From Euwallacea fornicatus (lineage: Eukaryota; Arthropoda; Insecta; Coleoptera; Curculionidae), in contig NC_089544.1 in assembly GCF_040115645.1 (NCBI RefSeq), forward strand, positions 5,084,001-5,148,000: DNA of 64,000 nucleotides, read 5' to 3'. Below, one piece after another: positions 23,941-36,600 of this stretch. The notes under the pieces are model-generated. The model was not told the DNA's origin. It saw only the letters and a list, made by a program, of their open reading frames with translations, and searched no databases. Numbering within the stretch: position 1 is the stretch's first letter; each line of letters starts with the position of its first letter. The translations under genes were made by a program, and so were the position numbers.

Positions 23941-24603
23941 AAAGTACTACGTAGTACAAACGTTAAAAAAAAGGAAATTCAACTAGTTAACTAAAATCTG
24001 CCAACCTGGCCTTTGTGTAAGTTCCAACACAGAAAATTGTATTGAAATGATCAAAAAATGATAATTTTGTGATATTGGAAATAATCAATTAATTAATCAA
24101 TTAATATGTTCTGATATCTCAAAAACTATTCTAAAATATTATATAGAATCTGTCTAATTGATGTCTGACTTTAAGTTAGGATATCTTATTAGGTAATAGT
24201 TTAATTTGTGCTGAGTAAAGAAAAAAAAATAGTATTTTAAGTAATTTTAAATATGAGCAGTCGGATTCACGCCGAATCTGGAGAAATATGTTTCAAATTC
24301 CATCGTGAACATGTTCCGTTTTCTCATTTCTTGATGTATTTTGGATATTTTTAGGCTTGCCTCAACTGATTTTCGATTTAAAAGTTTTCTGTTTAAACAA
24401 CTGTACCTAACCCCAATCGAAGCCTTCTAAACGTAAGAACGTTTCGTCCAGAGTGTAACTTCAAATTAGATAATGCTCGAAAAACGCGATAAAATCCGCT
24501 CGTCTAATAAACGCTCGAGAGGTGATATCATCTAAAATTCCGGTCTGAAACGGCGCGTCCAAGTTCGACTATACCGATTTTCGCATTCGCATTTTATCCG
24601 TCT

Positions 24604-27600
24604 ATGGTAAAAGTACCCACTGACACTCTCGATTTCAACCGGCGACTAAATATGTCGACCCTGACGCGCACTGGACACAATAAAAGGCCCCAGTACAAAG
24701 ACTACGTGTCCTTTTTGGACAGTTACCGAAACGGCAAAAAGGACGATCAAAACAGTGTTGTGACTTCGGACAGTGGAGTGAATTTCAGCCTTAACAGTTC
24801 GGCCAACAACTCTTCCAGCAGTATCTTTTCCGATATTAGCAATGAAGCCTCCTCCAGGTACGCAGAACCGCAGGGAAAACCTCCGAAAGTTAGGTCAGAA
24901 GTATTTATAGAAATTAAGGACCCTGCAACTGCGAAGCAGGTTTTCGCAACTGAAACTTTTAAAGTGGAGATTGTTGCTCCTAGAGATGAAATGGGGAGGA
25001 GGGCTAGAATTTTTGAGAGTCAGGCTAAAGCCCCTGCGAAGCAAAGGAGCTTTAGACAGAACTCAGTGGAGGAGATGGCAAAGAAATTTGAGGGGCCCAT
25101 TCAGCACGTAAATGGAACATCGTATGTGAAACCACCTTTGAAGCGAGCTTCAAGTATTGGAAAAGTTTCCCAGGTTTTTGAAAATGGTGTTCAGCAACAG
25201 CACAAGAACTTCAATGCAGTACCTAAGCCATTCCAGCCCCCAAAACTTAATCTTGAACCCAAATCTAAACCGGAAATTTTATCTCCAAAACCGATCCTCG
25301 CATCACAACATTTTTCAAAGTTTATTCCAGATCCGCCACCTTCATATGCAGACAGTGTGGATTCAGCTTTATCGTCACTTTCAATTTCTCCATCACCCCC
25401 ACAATGTATCAGCCCACCTCCAATTTCTCCACCGCCACCCCCTCCGCCGCCAGCAGACCTCATGGCGTCCAACCAGAATAATTCATCTTTATTTTTTCCA
25501 CCTCCTCCCTTAACGCCTGCAAGTTTAATTATAAAATCACCGATCCAGAAAAGTTTAGCACAAGTCCTTCCAAGAATACCACCTCCACCCTCACCGCCAA
25601 CTGCAGCCACTTTGAATCTTGTCCAAAAGAATCCAGAATATCTTGGTCCCCCTCCAATGTCTCCTCCACCACCTCCTCCTCCATTGCCTCCTTCCACCTT
25701 CAGGCCAAATGCTTCTCAACCCCAGAAAATTGTTTCGAACGGCAGTTCTGGAGGGTCCAGACCAATACAAAATGGTACCATTAATAGAAATGACCCCAGG
25801 GTTAAGAAGGCTGTCTATGGGGCTTTGAGGCATATGTATGGGGCATATCACGATCAAGCCAACGATTATTTGGCGACTCTGCCGAAGAATAGGGTGAGGA
25901 AGAACAATGGGTTGGACAGCATCATTGATAGTATTGCGTAAGTAGTTTTTGTTTTTTATTTTCGTTTTCTTATTAAGTTTTTTTGACGATTTGGAAATTT
26001 TGTGGGCATTTTTCATGGCTATAACAAAGTTAGGTAGATGAAAAGATATACGAATCAATGGCGTAGATTTTTGCTGTTTGTGAAAAAATTGGTGTATTAC
26101 GTACTGCGTTCCTTTAGATAACCCGTTTCGTGCAACGCAATGGCTTTCTAATCTTCCAAAGAAGAATATTTCAGTGATTTTGGAAATTTCCGTTGATGTG
26201 CAACCGAACTGAAACTAAACACAATTATAAAAGATGGAACAAATTGAATCTCATCATGGATGAAGAAATTTTGCTGATTGAAATAATCATGTTCGTTGCG
26301 TCGAATTATATATCTGTCATGAAACATATGATAGATTCAGAAATCTTTTGTTTTCCAATAAATAACCCACTTTTTCATCGCTTTAAAACTCCCAGGGAAG
26401 AATCGAAACGAGATCATTTTCATGACAATAATGGGATTTTGCACAAAACTGTTATCAGAAATACGTAGTATTCAAATGTAGTCTAGTTTGGATGATCATT
26501 TGTTAAGGTTCCTCTCTAGAAAATCGGCGTTTTTTTTTTGAATTAATTTTTTGAACATGAAAAATTTGGATATAAAAATTTCAATTGGCGCACTCTATAT
26601 ACAGAGTGTTCCTGTTAAGAAGCTCTAAGTTAAGTTAAATATTCGGATTGCGGTTACTGCATTTATTTTTTTTAAATTGCTCAACCTTACCCATTTCGCG
26701 TAATCAATTTAATATTTCGTAATGGAAACGTCTACTGGTCACAATATTGAAATTGAGTCAGGTCTTAAAGTGGATCTCCGTCATCATCACTACTGACTAA
26801 AACTTTAAACACATTAAACTTAAACAATACACAAATAAATGTTCAACAAGTATTTTAATGACATGTTTATCAGTCGAACTTCCTAAGCATCCATTCTCGT
26901 TTCGAGTAATTATCAATCACATTCTTAGTCATATCTAACAGATTATTTCCCATAACGAGCATTTGGAATTTCTATTCGATAACTGTTTCCATCAGCAATT
27001 AGTAATTTCGAGTAATAGAGAGGAAGTTGTAAAAGAAACATTTCTACTAAGGTCGTAGTAGTACCTCACTTTATAAAAATTCACACGTCGATAACAAGGC
27101 TATAGCATTGACTTCAAATCTGACCGCAGCGAGGGTCAAACACCTATATTTGGTTAAATTGTTATGGGTTGTGGCCTTTAAATGATATTTCTCGTCTTTA
27201 AACTTATCGCTCCTTTTATTAACATACTAAATCTTTTCTTTAAAAATCAAACATTTACTTCGATTAAAAATAGGCCTAAAAAATTATAAGAACGCTAATA
27301 TCTACAGGGTGTCCCTTATTCGACATTCAATATTAGGATCTCAGAAATCGTAGGAGCCGATTAAATGGAGGCAAAGTTATGTCTTTATGAGAGAAGTACT
27401 TTGATTTTTCGTTTTTTTTTTTAATTTCGAGTATTGCTGGAGATATCCGAAAAAAAAACTGATAATTTCTATTTCCTTTTCATTTTTTGCCTTAAATTAA
27501 ATAGAGACATGAAAATGGAAAATGGTTTCTTGAATCACTTTTTTCAAAGCTACACTATAAACATTTTTTTTGGAAATTACAACGTTTCGATTTCTCAATA

Positions 27601-30600
27601 CCATCAACTTCTTTTTTGAATAGAGAACTGAATGTTTTTTTACGATTTCGATTAGTCATTGATAATTGAGAAACAACCATATACCACACTTGCGGATTTG
27701 CGATGTTTAGATGAAACATATAATTTGTATTTAATTTTATTATTTGTGTTCTTTTCAGAAATAAAGAAAATATTTTTCTTGAAAATTATGTTTTAAGTTC
27801 TTTTAGTATGTACTTAATGAGTGGTATTATTAGCTTTTATAAAATTACTTTGAAAATGCTTTTTAAATGCATGAACAACTAGAATGTTTAAAATATATTT
27901 TTTAAATCTTGACAATTAATATATTTGATCCTAGAGCTCGCAAATCGGCAGATTTATCACATGGTTATTTTTCAATTATCAATGACGAGCTGAATTCGTA
28001 AGAAAACAATCATGTTCCTATTTTAAAAAATGTTGATGATGGTATTGAAAAATCAAAACGTCATATCTCCGAAAAACTAATTTCATATTATAGCGCGGAA
28101 AAAGGTGCCTCAAGAAAGCATTCTCCATTTTCACGTTTCTATCTAATTTAAAGCCGGAAAAAATAAAAATAAAATTGGAATTCTCGTTTTTTTTGCGGAT
28201 GTCTCCGGGAGTAATCGAAACTTTTCAAAAATTAAAAAGGCAAAGTTTTCTTCTCATAAAGACCTAACTTTGCCTCCATTTAACCGATTCAGTATCTCCC
28301 ACTATTTTCGAGATCACCGAATTGAGGGTCAAACATGGGGCATTTTGTAGAGGGTGTTCTTCATTCAGATATTTTTGAAATTCCAAAATTGTATCATCCC
28401 TACTGAATTAGTCTGAAACATGGTTGAAAAAGACTTTAGAAAGTGACCCAATCTATATTACAAGGGTCATAATAGTAAATCATAGATTATTCTATTCAAT
28501 GAGTTCCTATAGTGAAAGGTCAAGAGATAATTTAAATAGATGACTGATTCATAAATCAGTTTTCTTGGTCAGTTCTTCTTAGTTAATTTCCCATGGAAAC
28601 ATTAAAAAACTCATCTGCTATTTAAATATTCAAAATTGTGAACTGAAATATTCTGCTTACATTAAGACCTAAGAGAAACGCCGTTTGAGCGAAAAGAAGC
28701 AATAAATAATTTTCTATTTCTGCGAATTGTTATTAAAGAATAAGGCTGAATAATCGTATTTAAAACGTTGATTTTGTAGATTGAGATCTATACCTGGCGG
28801 TGTGAAAGTTTCGTTATATATCATTGTCAATTATAGATTTATTTAAGGTGTTTCTAGTAATAATGGATTAAGAATTAATGCCTATATACTCCCACGTCGT
28901 AGTCAAATTGAGGAAGTGAACTTCAAGAAGTATTTGGTTTCTTGGCTATTATTTAGTCTGGGAGACATTTTCATTAATTTCCAGTTAAAATTGAGCCTTG
29001 TTAGAAAATAGTTAGATTTGCAACACTGAACAGATCTCTCATATCCTTCTTTTTTAATATTTACTCACTGGATCTTATTTAATGCGTAAATATGAAATAA
29101 TGAGCTTCCCAGAATCAAACCTTGAGTAATGCCTACATATAAAAATAATTCGGGGTATAGACTTAGAACTTCCTCAATGCTTAATTCATCCAGAGGTTCA
29201 AGTTTTCCAGAATGTGACACGAATTTGATTTCCAGAGACAAGCCTTGTCCAATGCTAGTATTGCTCCGCTCTCTATAATAAAACTTTGCATATTGGATAT
29301 CATTTTCCAAAATCGGTCACTATGGATTTTTCTTTTTTTTTTAAAGGCGCTGTGGAAAAGAAATGTGTTACAGTATATAGGGTGTCCTCAAATCAGTTGG
29401 CTAAAATCATTAGACTTATTAGTAGGTCAAACTGTACAAAATATCTGAAATTTTATGCCCCTATATATTTTAGTAAGGAAATATTTTTAGGATATAATTC
29501 ATATGGCAAACTATTTACTTTTCATTGACTGTTTCGCCGTTTACATTTAGCCACCCAGTTTTGGGACATCCTGTATAAACAAACAATAATAATATGGTTT
29601 TAATTATTGGTGTCTTCATTTTTTTTGCTCGGTTTAATAGACCCCAATATTTGGTGTGCTGAATGGATGTGAAGAAAGTTTTCTTACTTTTTTTTTAACA
29701 GTTGAACAGGTTAATAATGGCACGTATATGGCTCATTATTTACTTAAAGAGCTAATTGACCATAATATCATCAACATCTCATTGTTGTCTTATTTATGGT
29801 TGTCGTGGAAATGAATGTAAAATGAAACGCTAACGTTGATCTTACGACTCAAAGCGCGTTGATTTATCCCTGATTTAGGTAGGTCTAATGTAATTTTATA
29901 TATTTCTATAATGGAAAAAATCGTACACACAACAGGGTTGGCAAATGCTTCTGGCAGACACGTCTTAGATCCTTAAAGCTGTAGTTCTCTAGCAAAGCAG
30001 AGCCGTTATGCAGAGCATGTTACAGAACATTTTACACTCATGGATTTTTTAGGTAGCGACAGGCACAACTTTCCTTGACATTGGATATTATTGAGTCCAT
30101 ACTATGGTTGTTATGAGGATAGTCTCAGAAGTACTCGACCTGACACATAGCTGACGATTTTTTTGTTAAAAATTTGACCACATTATAAAAACCTAATCTT
30201 CAAAAGTTTATGTCTAAAGTTTGAGCTTACTACTTTGATTTTTGTTTGTTTTAGAGCCGTTTTAATGAACGTTTTTAGAGATTTTGTAAACATGGAGAAA
30301 AATTGGTCACCGATACGTGATTCAGTACTTTCATTTGAAAGGTCTTCTTCCATCTAACATCAAAGCTCAGTCAAAATCTACTCTGGGAAAATCTAATCCT
30401 TCATTAATAACTGTCACATATTGGGTGGTACAGTTTAAATGCGGTCGTACGAGCTTCCAATACTAACCTCGTAGTGGTCGGCCCGATGGCAATCCAGATC
30501 TGACCACTTCATATATTGTGGTAAAAATCCACAAAATTGTACTGAAAGATAGAGATTCATAAAAGTATTCTACATTGCATTTTAATCGAATAATTGTATA

Positions 30601-33600
30601 TGAAAAAGCTTTCCGCAAAGTGGATTTCGCGTTTATTCAAAATTCGACAAAAATAACGCCGTGAGGATTTTCAAAGGAAGTGTTTGGCAAAGTGTTGTAG
30701 CGATAAAGCCGAGTTTTTACCCCGATTCATATTCATGGGTGCAACATGGGTCGATCATTTTGCACTTGAGATGAATGAGCAGTCAAAATCATGAACTCAA
30801 AAAGGAAGAATCGGCTCCAAAGGAGGCGAACACCGTTCTATCTGCAGAAAAGGTGACTGCACCAATTTCTTGGGAGGCCCCTAAAATTATTTTCATTGAC
30901 CATCTCTTTGCAGGAAGAACAATAAATGTAGAACATTGAACAAAATTATTAGAGCATTTGAACGAAGAAATTAGGAATGAACGATCGCATCTGACACAAA
31001 AGAAAGTTTTGTTTCATGAAGATATCGCACCAGTCCACACTTCCGTCATCTGCATGGCCAAAATCAATCAACTTGTTTTTGAATTTTTTCCTCGTTCACC
31101 CTATTCGTCAGACTTAGCCCCCTCAGATTATTTTAAATTTTCAAACTTGAAAAAATAGCTCGATTGAAACAGATTTACTAGTAATGACGAGGTGGAGTCA
31201 GAGGTTGATGCTTATTTTAAAATATTCGAAGTTTTTACTATAAACAGAGTATAGATTATCGCTGGGAAAATTGAGTCAATCGCAAAAAAAAACTATGCGG
31301 AAAAATAACGTAATATTCTCCAAAAAATATTTTCTCTAAGTGTCACGTCGGGCATTTCTGGGAGTGTTCTCGTATATTACGGCACCGCTTTACTAGAAAA
31401 CCGTAGTTCAGGCTATAATAACGTGCTTTACAACCTTGATGTATAGTATCCTGTTAATATGGGTTGATCAGGCAAACATAATTCGTAAAATGTTCCTCCT
31501 TCAATTTTTTCAATTTGGGCAGGTGCTACACTTTTGGGTATACTCTAGTTAATTTTAAAATCTGTCGTGAAGGTGTACAGGTTGATAAGTATTGGCCTTA
31601 AACTTTTTTGTGGTAACCGGGTGTTAGCATTCCGAAATAACAGTATTCGAATATCGATAATCTGTTATAAGCGATCAAAGTGATATTCAACTGACTTCAA
31701 GAAAGAGCTAAAAAGGACAGTTGGAGCTGTAAGAATTGCAACTTGTCTTATAAGCTGCTAGAACTTGTTCAGGAATTTCAATCCCGATTTGAGTGCGTCA
31801 AAAAGCGCCTTTTTAGCAGTTTTATTCTAACATTTATAACTTTTTTCATTCAACAATGTCAAAATTTCTTTCCGAGCTAAAGTACACCGGAATCTTCGAA
31901 ATTGCCATCAGTTCAATTTTTTGTTTTAATCCAAGATGTTCCTCCTAGGGGTTTAAGGGGTATTATTGCCTAAACCCGATAAATCGATCTTCGATGGACC
32001 CATTTATTGTCTTTTCGCCGATAGTTGTTTTGCGGCCTCTAATACCTTTTTACGTGCTTCTCAAGCCGTCTCACTTTTACGATCCCCATTAACCATCGGT
32101 GTCTGTCGTTGTGACGTCATAGGTCGACCGTTTTGAACCGCACAAAGCCATTTAAGTAAAAACAACCTCGTTAAAACCAAAGCTGATTTGTATCTTAATA
32201 ATGCCACCAAAGGCAAAAGCCGAATTACTTTGGGAAAACACGAAACGTGAGAATAACCAGTACGTGATTGAAATTTTTTCAGCCCGCAAATATCAAAGAT
32301 CAAAGTATCTACTCCAATTGTAGAATTGAAATTAAATTCAGCTTTGTTCGAGCAGAAAATAATGTAATCATTTTACAAGATGTCTGTGTTTGGTAGATAT
32401 AGCTAATAGTGCATGTTTATATATTTTTTGTAGATCTCAAGGTGGATTGGACAAACTTACCGGTAGAGTTAACCCCAAGCAAGATATTGAATAAACTGGT
32501 CTTATTCCTGTTAGAAATTGTTACTTACGGAAAGCAGTTTGCCAAGTGAAAATCTCGTAATTTAGCCTTGCAAGTACAGACGTAGCTTCTAGCAGAAGGG
32601 TACTTGTGTAGAGACTTATTAAAGTATAACTTCAGAGGTCTGATTCTACAAATGAAAACGAAAGAACTTGACGAATTATGGCAAAGTTCAAAAATGAAGC
32701 TTCAGGGTGAATAAAGCTTCAGTATAGACTTGCGGTTTTTTTCCTATCTAAAAAAAAACACGCCAGTAGCAGTTCCTTTCTGTATAAAACTTTTAAGCCC
32801 CTGAAGCGTACTTTTATTTGACCTGACTAAAATATGCTTTAAACGAACAAGAAATTCTCGTACTACTGTGTATATTTTCTGTGAAAATGTAAAGAATTTA
32901 TGTATTTTTCATTAAATAAGTTTTGTACATGTGCATTTTTTCATTCAAGTTTCATGCAATAATACATTCGCAATTTCATAATAGATATGTCATGGAAACC
33001 TTGTTGCGCTTACTATCAATAATGAAACAATGTTCCATGATAAGATAATCGAAGTGCCTCCTATTAATAAATAGAAAATTGTTTTTGTTGACTTCATGAT
33101 TTCCATACAGCGATATGTGGCAAATTCTGGAATGTTTTTTGCATTGAAAATTATACTATTTTATTTGATAATTAATAACAATAACAGAGAAGGTTGTTCT
33201 CATGTAGCAGCTTTATTTTTTGTATGTAGGTAGTTTTTTGTAGCTTATATGACTTGTATTTATTTCTTTTCAAGTGTGTAGAATCATTACTTTGTAAACT
33301 CTTAAGACTGTATATTTTTATGCTGTAATTATCGTTATTGTAATTTTGTTTCAAATAAATCGCATATAGCTATTGGAAGTAGTTAGGGGTTTTAATGCAT
33401 GTTTTCCTGATCCCTTCAAGATAATAGCGGTATATGAGGTATGTTCAGAAAAAAACCGAAATTTTTAATTTTTGGAAAAAAATGTACTTATTGGACTACG
33501 TCAATTTTATCCCCTTCAAAATAGCCTCCGTTAGATAAGATACAGTTATACTAGCCTTTCTTCTAATCCCCGGAAACACTTCTGAAATTCAAATTTTGGA

Positions 33601-36600
33601 ACACTATTCTAAATCGACGATCTTTTAAAGTTCTCTCTATTTTCGGCAACAAAAAGAAGTCGCAGGGAGCCATATCTGGCGGGTGTGGAGATTGCGGTAC
33701 CATTACAACATTGGTTTTAGCCGAATATTTACGAACAAGCAATGGAGTGTGAGCGGGCGCATTACCATGGTGTAAAAGCCATGAACTTTTTCATCACAAA
33801 TCCGGGCGCTTTTTTTTTGGAATTTCTCCACGCAAACGACCTTGAACTTGTAGGTAAAATTCTTTGTTGATCATTTCAACAAAATGTAAATGCAAATTCT
33901 TTGGTCCATTTTTCAAAGATTGCCGGTCGTGTCGAACACAATATAATCTTTTTGACAATGATCAATAGACTAAACTCCCAATATGTCTACCAATGTGCAC
34001 GTTGTTTAGGGACATATTTACCAACACAACTAGCGAAAAATCACATAAATAGAATTAATACAGCCCACAAAATTAGAAAATGTTCGTCATTTTTTGAACA
34101 CACGTCGTATGTAAGTAGTCATTATATCCTGCAGTTCTACATTGTATCCCCCTCCTCCCATCTTCCTGTTAACTGTTTAATAAATTATTATTTTTAACAA
34201 ATTCATAGGCAGCATTAAATAGAACAAAAAATACTATTTTGTAACGTTTTTTTATTTTTATAAATATTGTTTACGTTACCAGCAGGGCAACATGCTCAAT
34301 GTTTTTAAATTGGAACATGGTTCAAATGACACCTGAAATTTAAAGGTCTTTCAAAATTGCATTCAACGGTGCTGTGCGATTCCAAAACTATCAATTAGTT
34401 TTCGAGGAAAACAGCTATACCTTTCATAAAAATGCAATGTATACTCAGTTAAATTGTACGTAAACTATGGAAAAATTGATTTGGATCCGACTATTTGTTG
34501 ATAGGAAATTAGTTTGTTTTCGATTTTGTGCTCACAAATAGTTTGTGTTAGAAAAATAGATAAAAATAACCGTTGGTTTGACCTAAAGTGTGTTGTCAAT
34601 AACAAAATTAAATAATAATTCAGTATTTGCTGGCCATGCAATAGAATTGGACTAATATTGAGGCTCAATTTCGTTGTTTCTGGGAAAATTAGCCTGCACA
34701 TAAACTGGAGTGCATATTAATAATTTGGCTTTTATTAAAATAATCATCAGTTAACGCTGACTGTAGATAATGTAGCAATAATAAAATCTTATTCACAATC
34801 AATTATCATTTTTTTTTCTTACTTATCAGTCCTTTGTTATAGTTACGGTTATAGTTATAAAATTAAAAAAATCTTTAAACAAAGAAGTTATATCTGATAT
34901 CAATGGACACTGAATTGTCTTCAGTTGTCTCAGCCAAAGATTCAAACGTTGAAGAAACCAAATAATGAATTATTAAAAGGTTTGCAAAATTGTTATTGTC
35001 ATCGAAGCATTTTATCAGTTTGATCTTACGAAATTTCAGAGGTGATTTCTTCAAGTGGGAGATCAACTTATTGAAAATCAAAGAGAAGTCATACAATACA
35101 TAAAACGTTATTCCGAACTGTTTGCTCACCATTACTTTTATGCCGACACCATATTTCTTTCCTCGAAATTACCATGTCCAATACTAATTAACCAGTATTA
35201 AAATTAGGAAGAAGTAATAAAAATTCCACGTCATTTACTAATGAATGAGTGAATGAATAACAGGCATAAATTTAAATATTGCCAAACCCCTCATGCACTG
35301 GGCGATGAATCATACAAACTTTGATCTAAATTTATTGCCAATACCAATATGATAACTGTACTAACAATAATAATAACGTATTCAATAAATTACCAAATTC
35401 GGCCTCAGCATTAGTCACAGTTATTTTAGTTTTGTTACTTAGCTGTAAAATTTGCAATTCTCAATTTTAGCCAAAAGATACAGACAAATATAGGAGCACC
35501 ATTCTTGCATAGCTGAAAATGAGTGTCTGTGTAAAACCGATGATTCAGAAAGGAAGGTCAAAGTGTAGAGTTTTCCATGATAAAATTATTTAGTTGCAGC
35601 AAATACCATAATTATGCAAACACAAGCATTTTGTTTCTGCGTCAGTTGCTTTTAACATGGTGTAATTGGCTTTAAATGTTTTAAGTGTGAATTTCTGTAC
35701 TTGAACTTGCAAATTACTTAAATACTAAAGCTTGAAAGATCACGAAAGTACGTTAATTCGCCTTGGATTCATCCAAGGTCTCACGAAATTTACCTTGAAA
35801 ACCCGATGGCTGTTTTTATCCTTAGAAGCTATTAATGACAAAATGCCTGGATTTAAGTGGGTTAATATAGTATTTCCGAGCCGCAAGTCATTGGCATTAT
35901 GAGTTCTTGTTAGTTGCATTTCATATTTTGAGGAAATGTTAGAATGTAAAAGTGATATATCATTATACAAACATCTGTACAACATGTCAAAAACGTTTCG
36001 ATGCATATAGGAATATTTTCTTAAATTAAGCGTTACTGGGTGACCAATCTAAGCCAACCAGAAATAAGTAAAATAAGGCAAAGTCCAAAATGTTTTTATC
36101 ACATATTTGAATTTCTGTAGCAACGCCAATGAAGCTTTTTTAAATGACTTGACAAAAATTTAATATTCGCCTCACTCTGTATTAACTCATGTTAGCTCAC
36201 GTTTGTTTGAAGAACTTCGTTTGTCTGGAATATCTTAATGATTCGAAAAAATGGCTTCACTATTTTGGTTTGGAGGCTGCAGGATGTTTCGGATTTTTTT
36301 GGCTCATTTTATTAGATGTGAGCTTCCTGTTCCAACACATACGATTTAAATCTCAAAAAGTTATTGTCAGGAATTAATAACTGAACAAGTGAAAGTACAC
36401 AAGTGGAAAGTAAAGTAAGGAAAATTCTTTGCAAAAGGGACCATAAATTTAACAGCAGCTGGTATGCAAAATACTTTCTAACAATGATACAAACAACTAA
36501 AGACACCTAATTATTATATTCGCTCAAATTTTACAGCATTTATTGATGATAATCATTATTATATCTATGATTAAATTCCATTGTTTGTTCGCCGATTACC

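Larger units (their letters stand above)
16106..24603. other. Intergenic region with transposon debris
   Basis: This covers 8.5 kb between the giant secreted-protein gene and the start of the proline-rich gene. It contains a small hairpin MITE (18564-18714), two transposase fragments (20389-20615 and 21890-22010), a possible tiny coding first exon (17454-17473), and a less AT-rich block at about 23640-23940 that may be promoter or 5' UTR of the gene at 24604. I see no other supported gene. Confidence 0.5.

Noticed and set aside
25191..26058. Gly-rich and other minus-strand frames over the polyproline exon
   Set aside because: CCN proline runs read as GGN on the opposite strand; the composition explains them.
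32061..32303. 80-codon minus-strand frame
   Set aside because: There is no recognisable domain, no splice support and no continuation; it may be part of a dispersed repeat, but nothing in the window confirms that.
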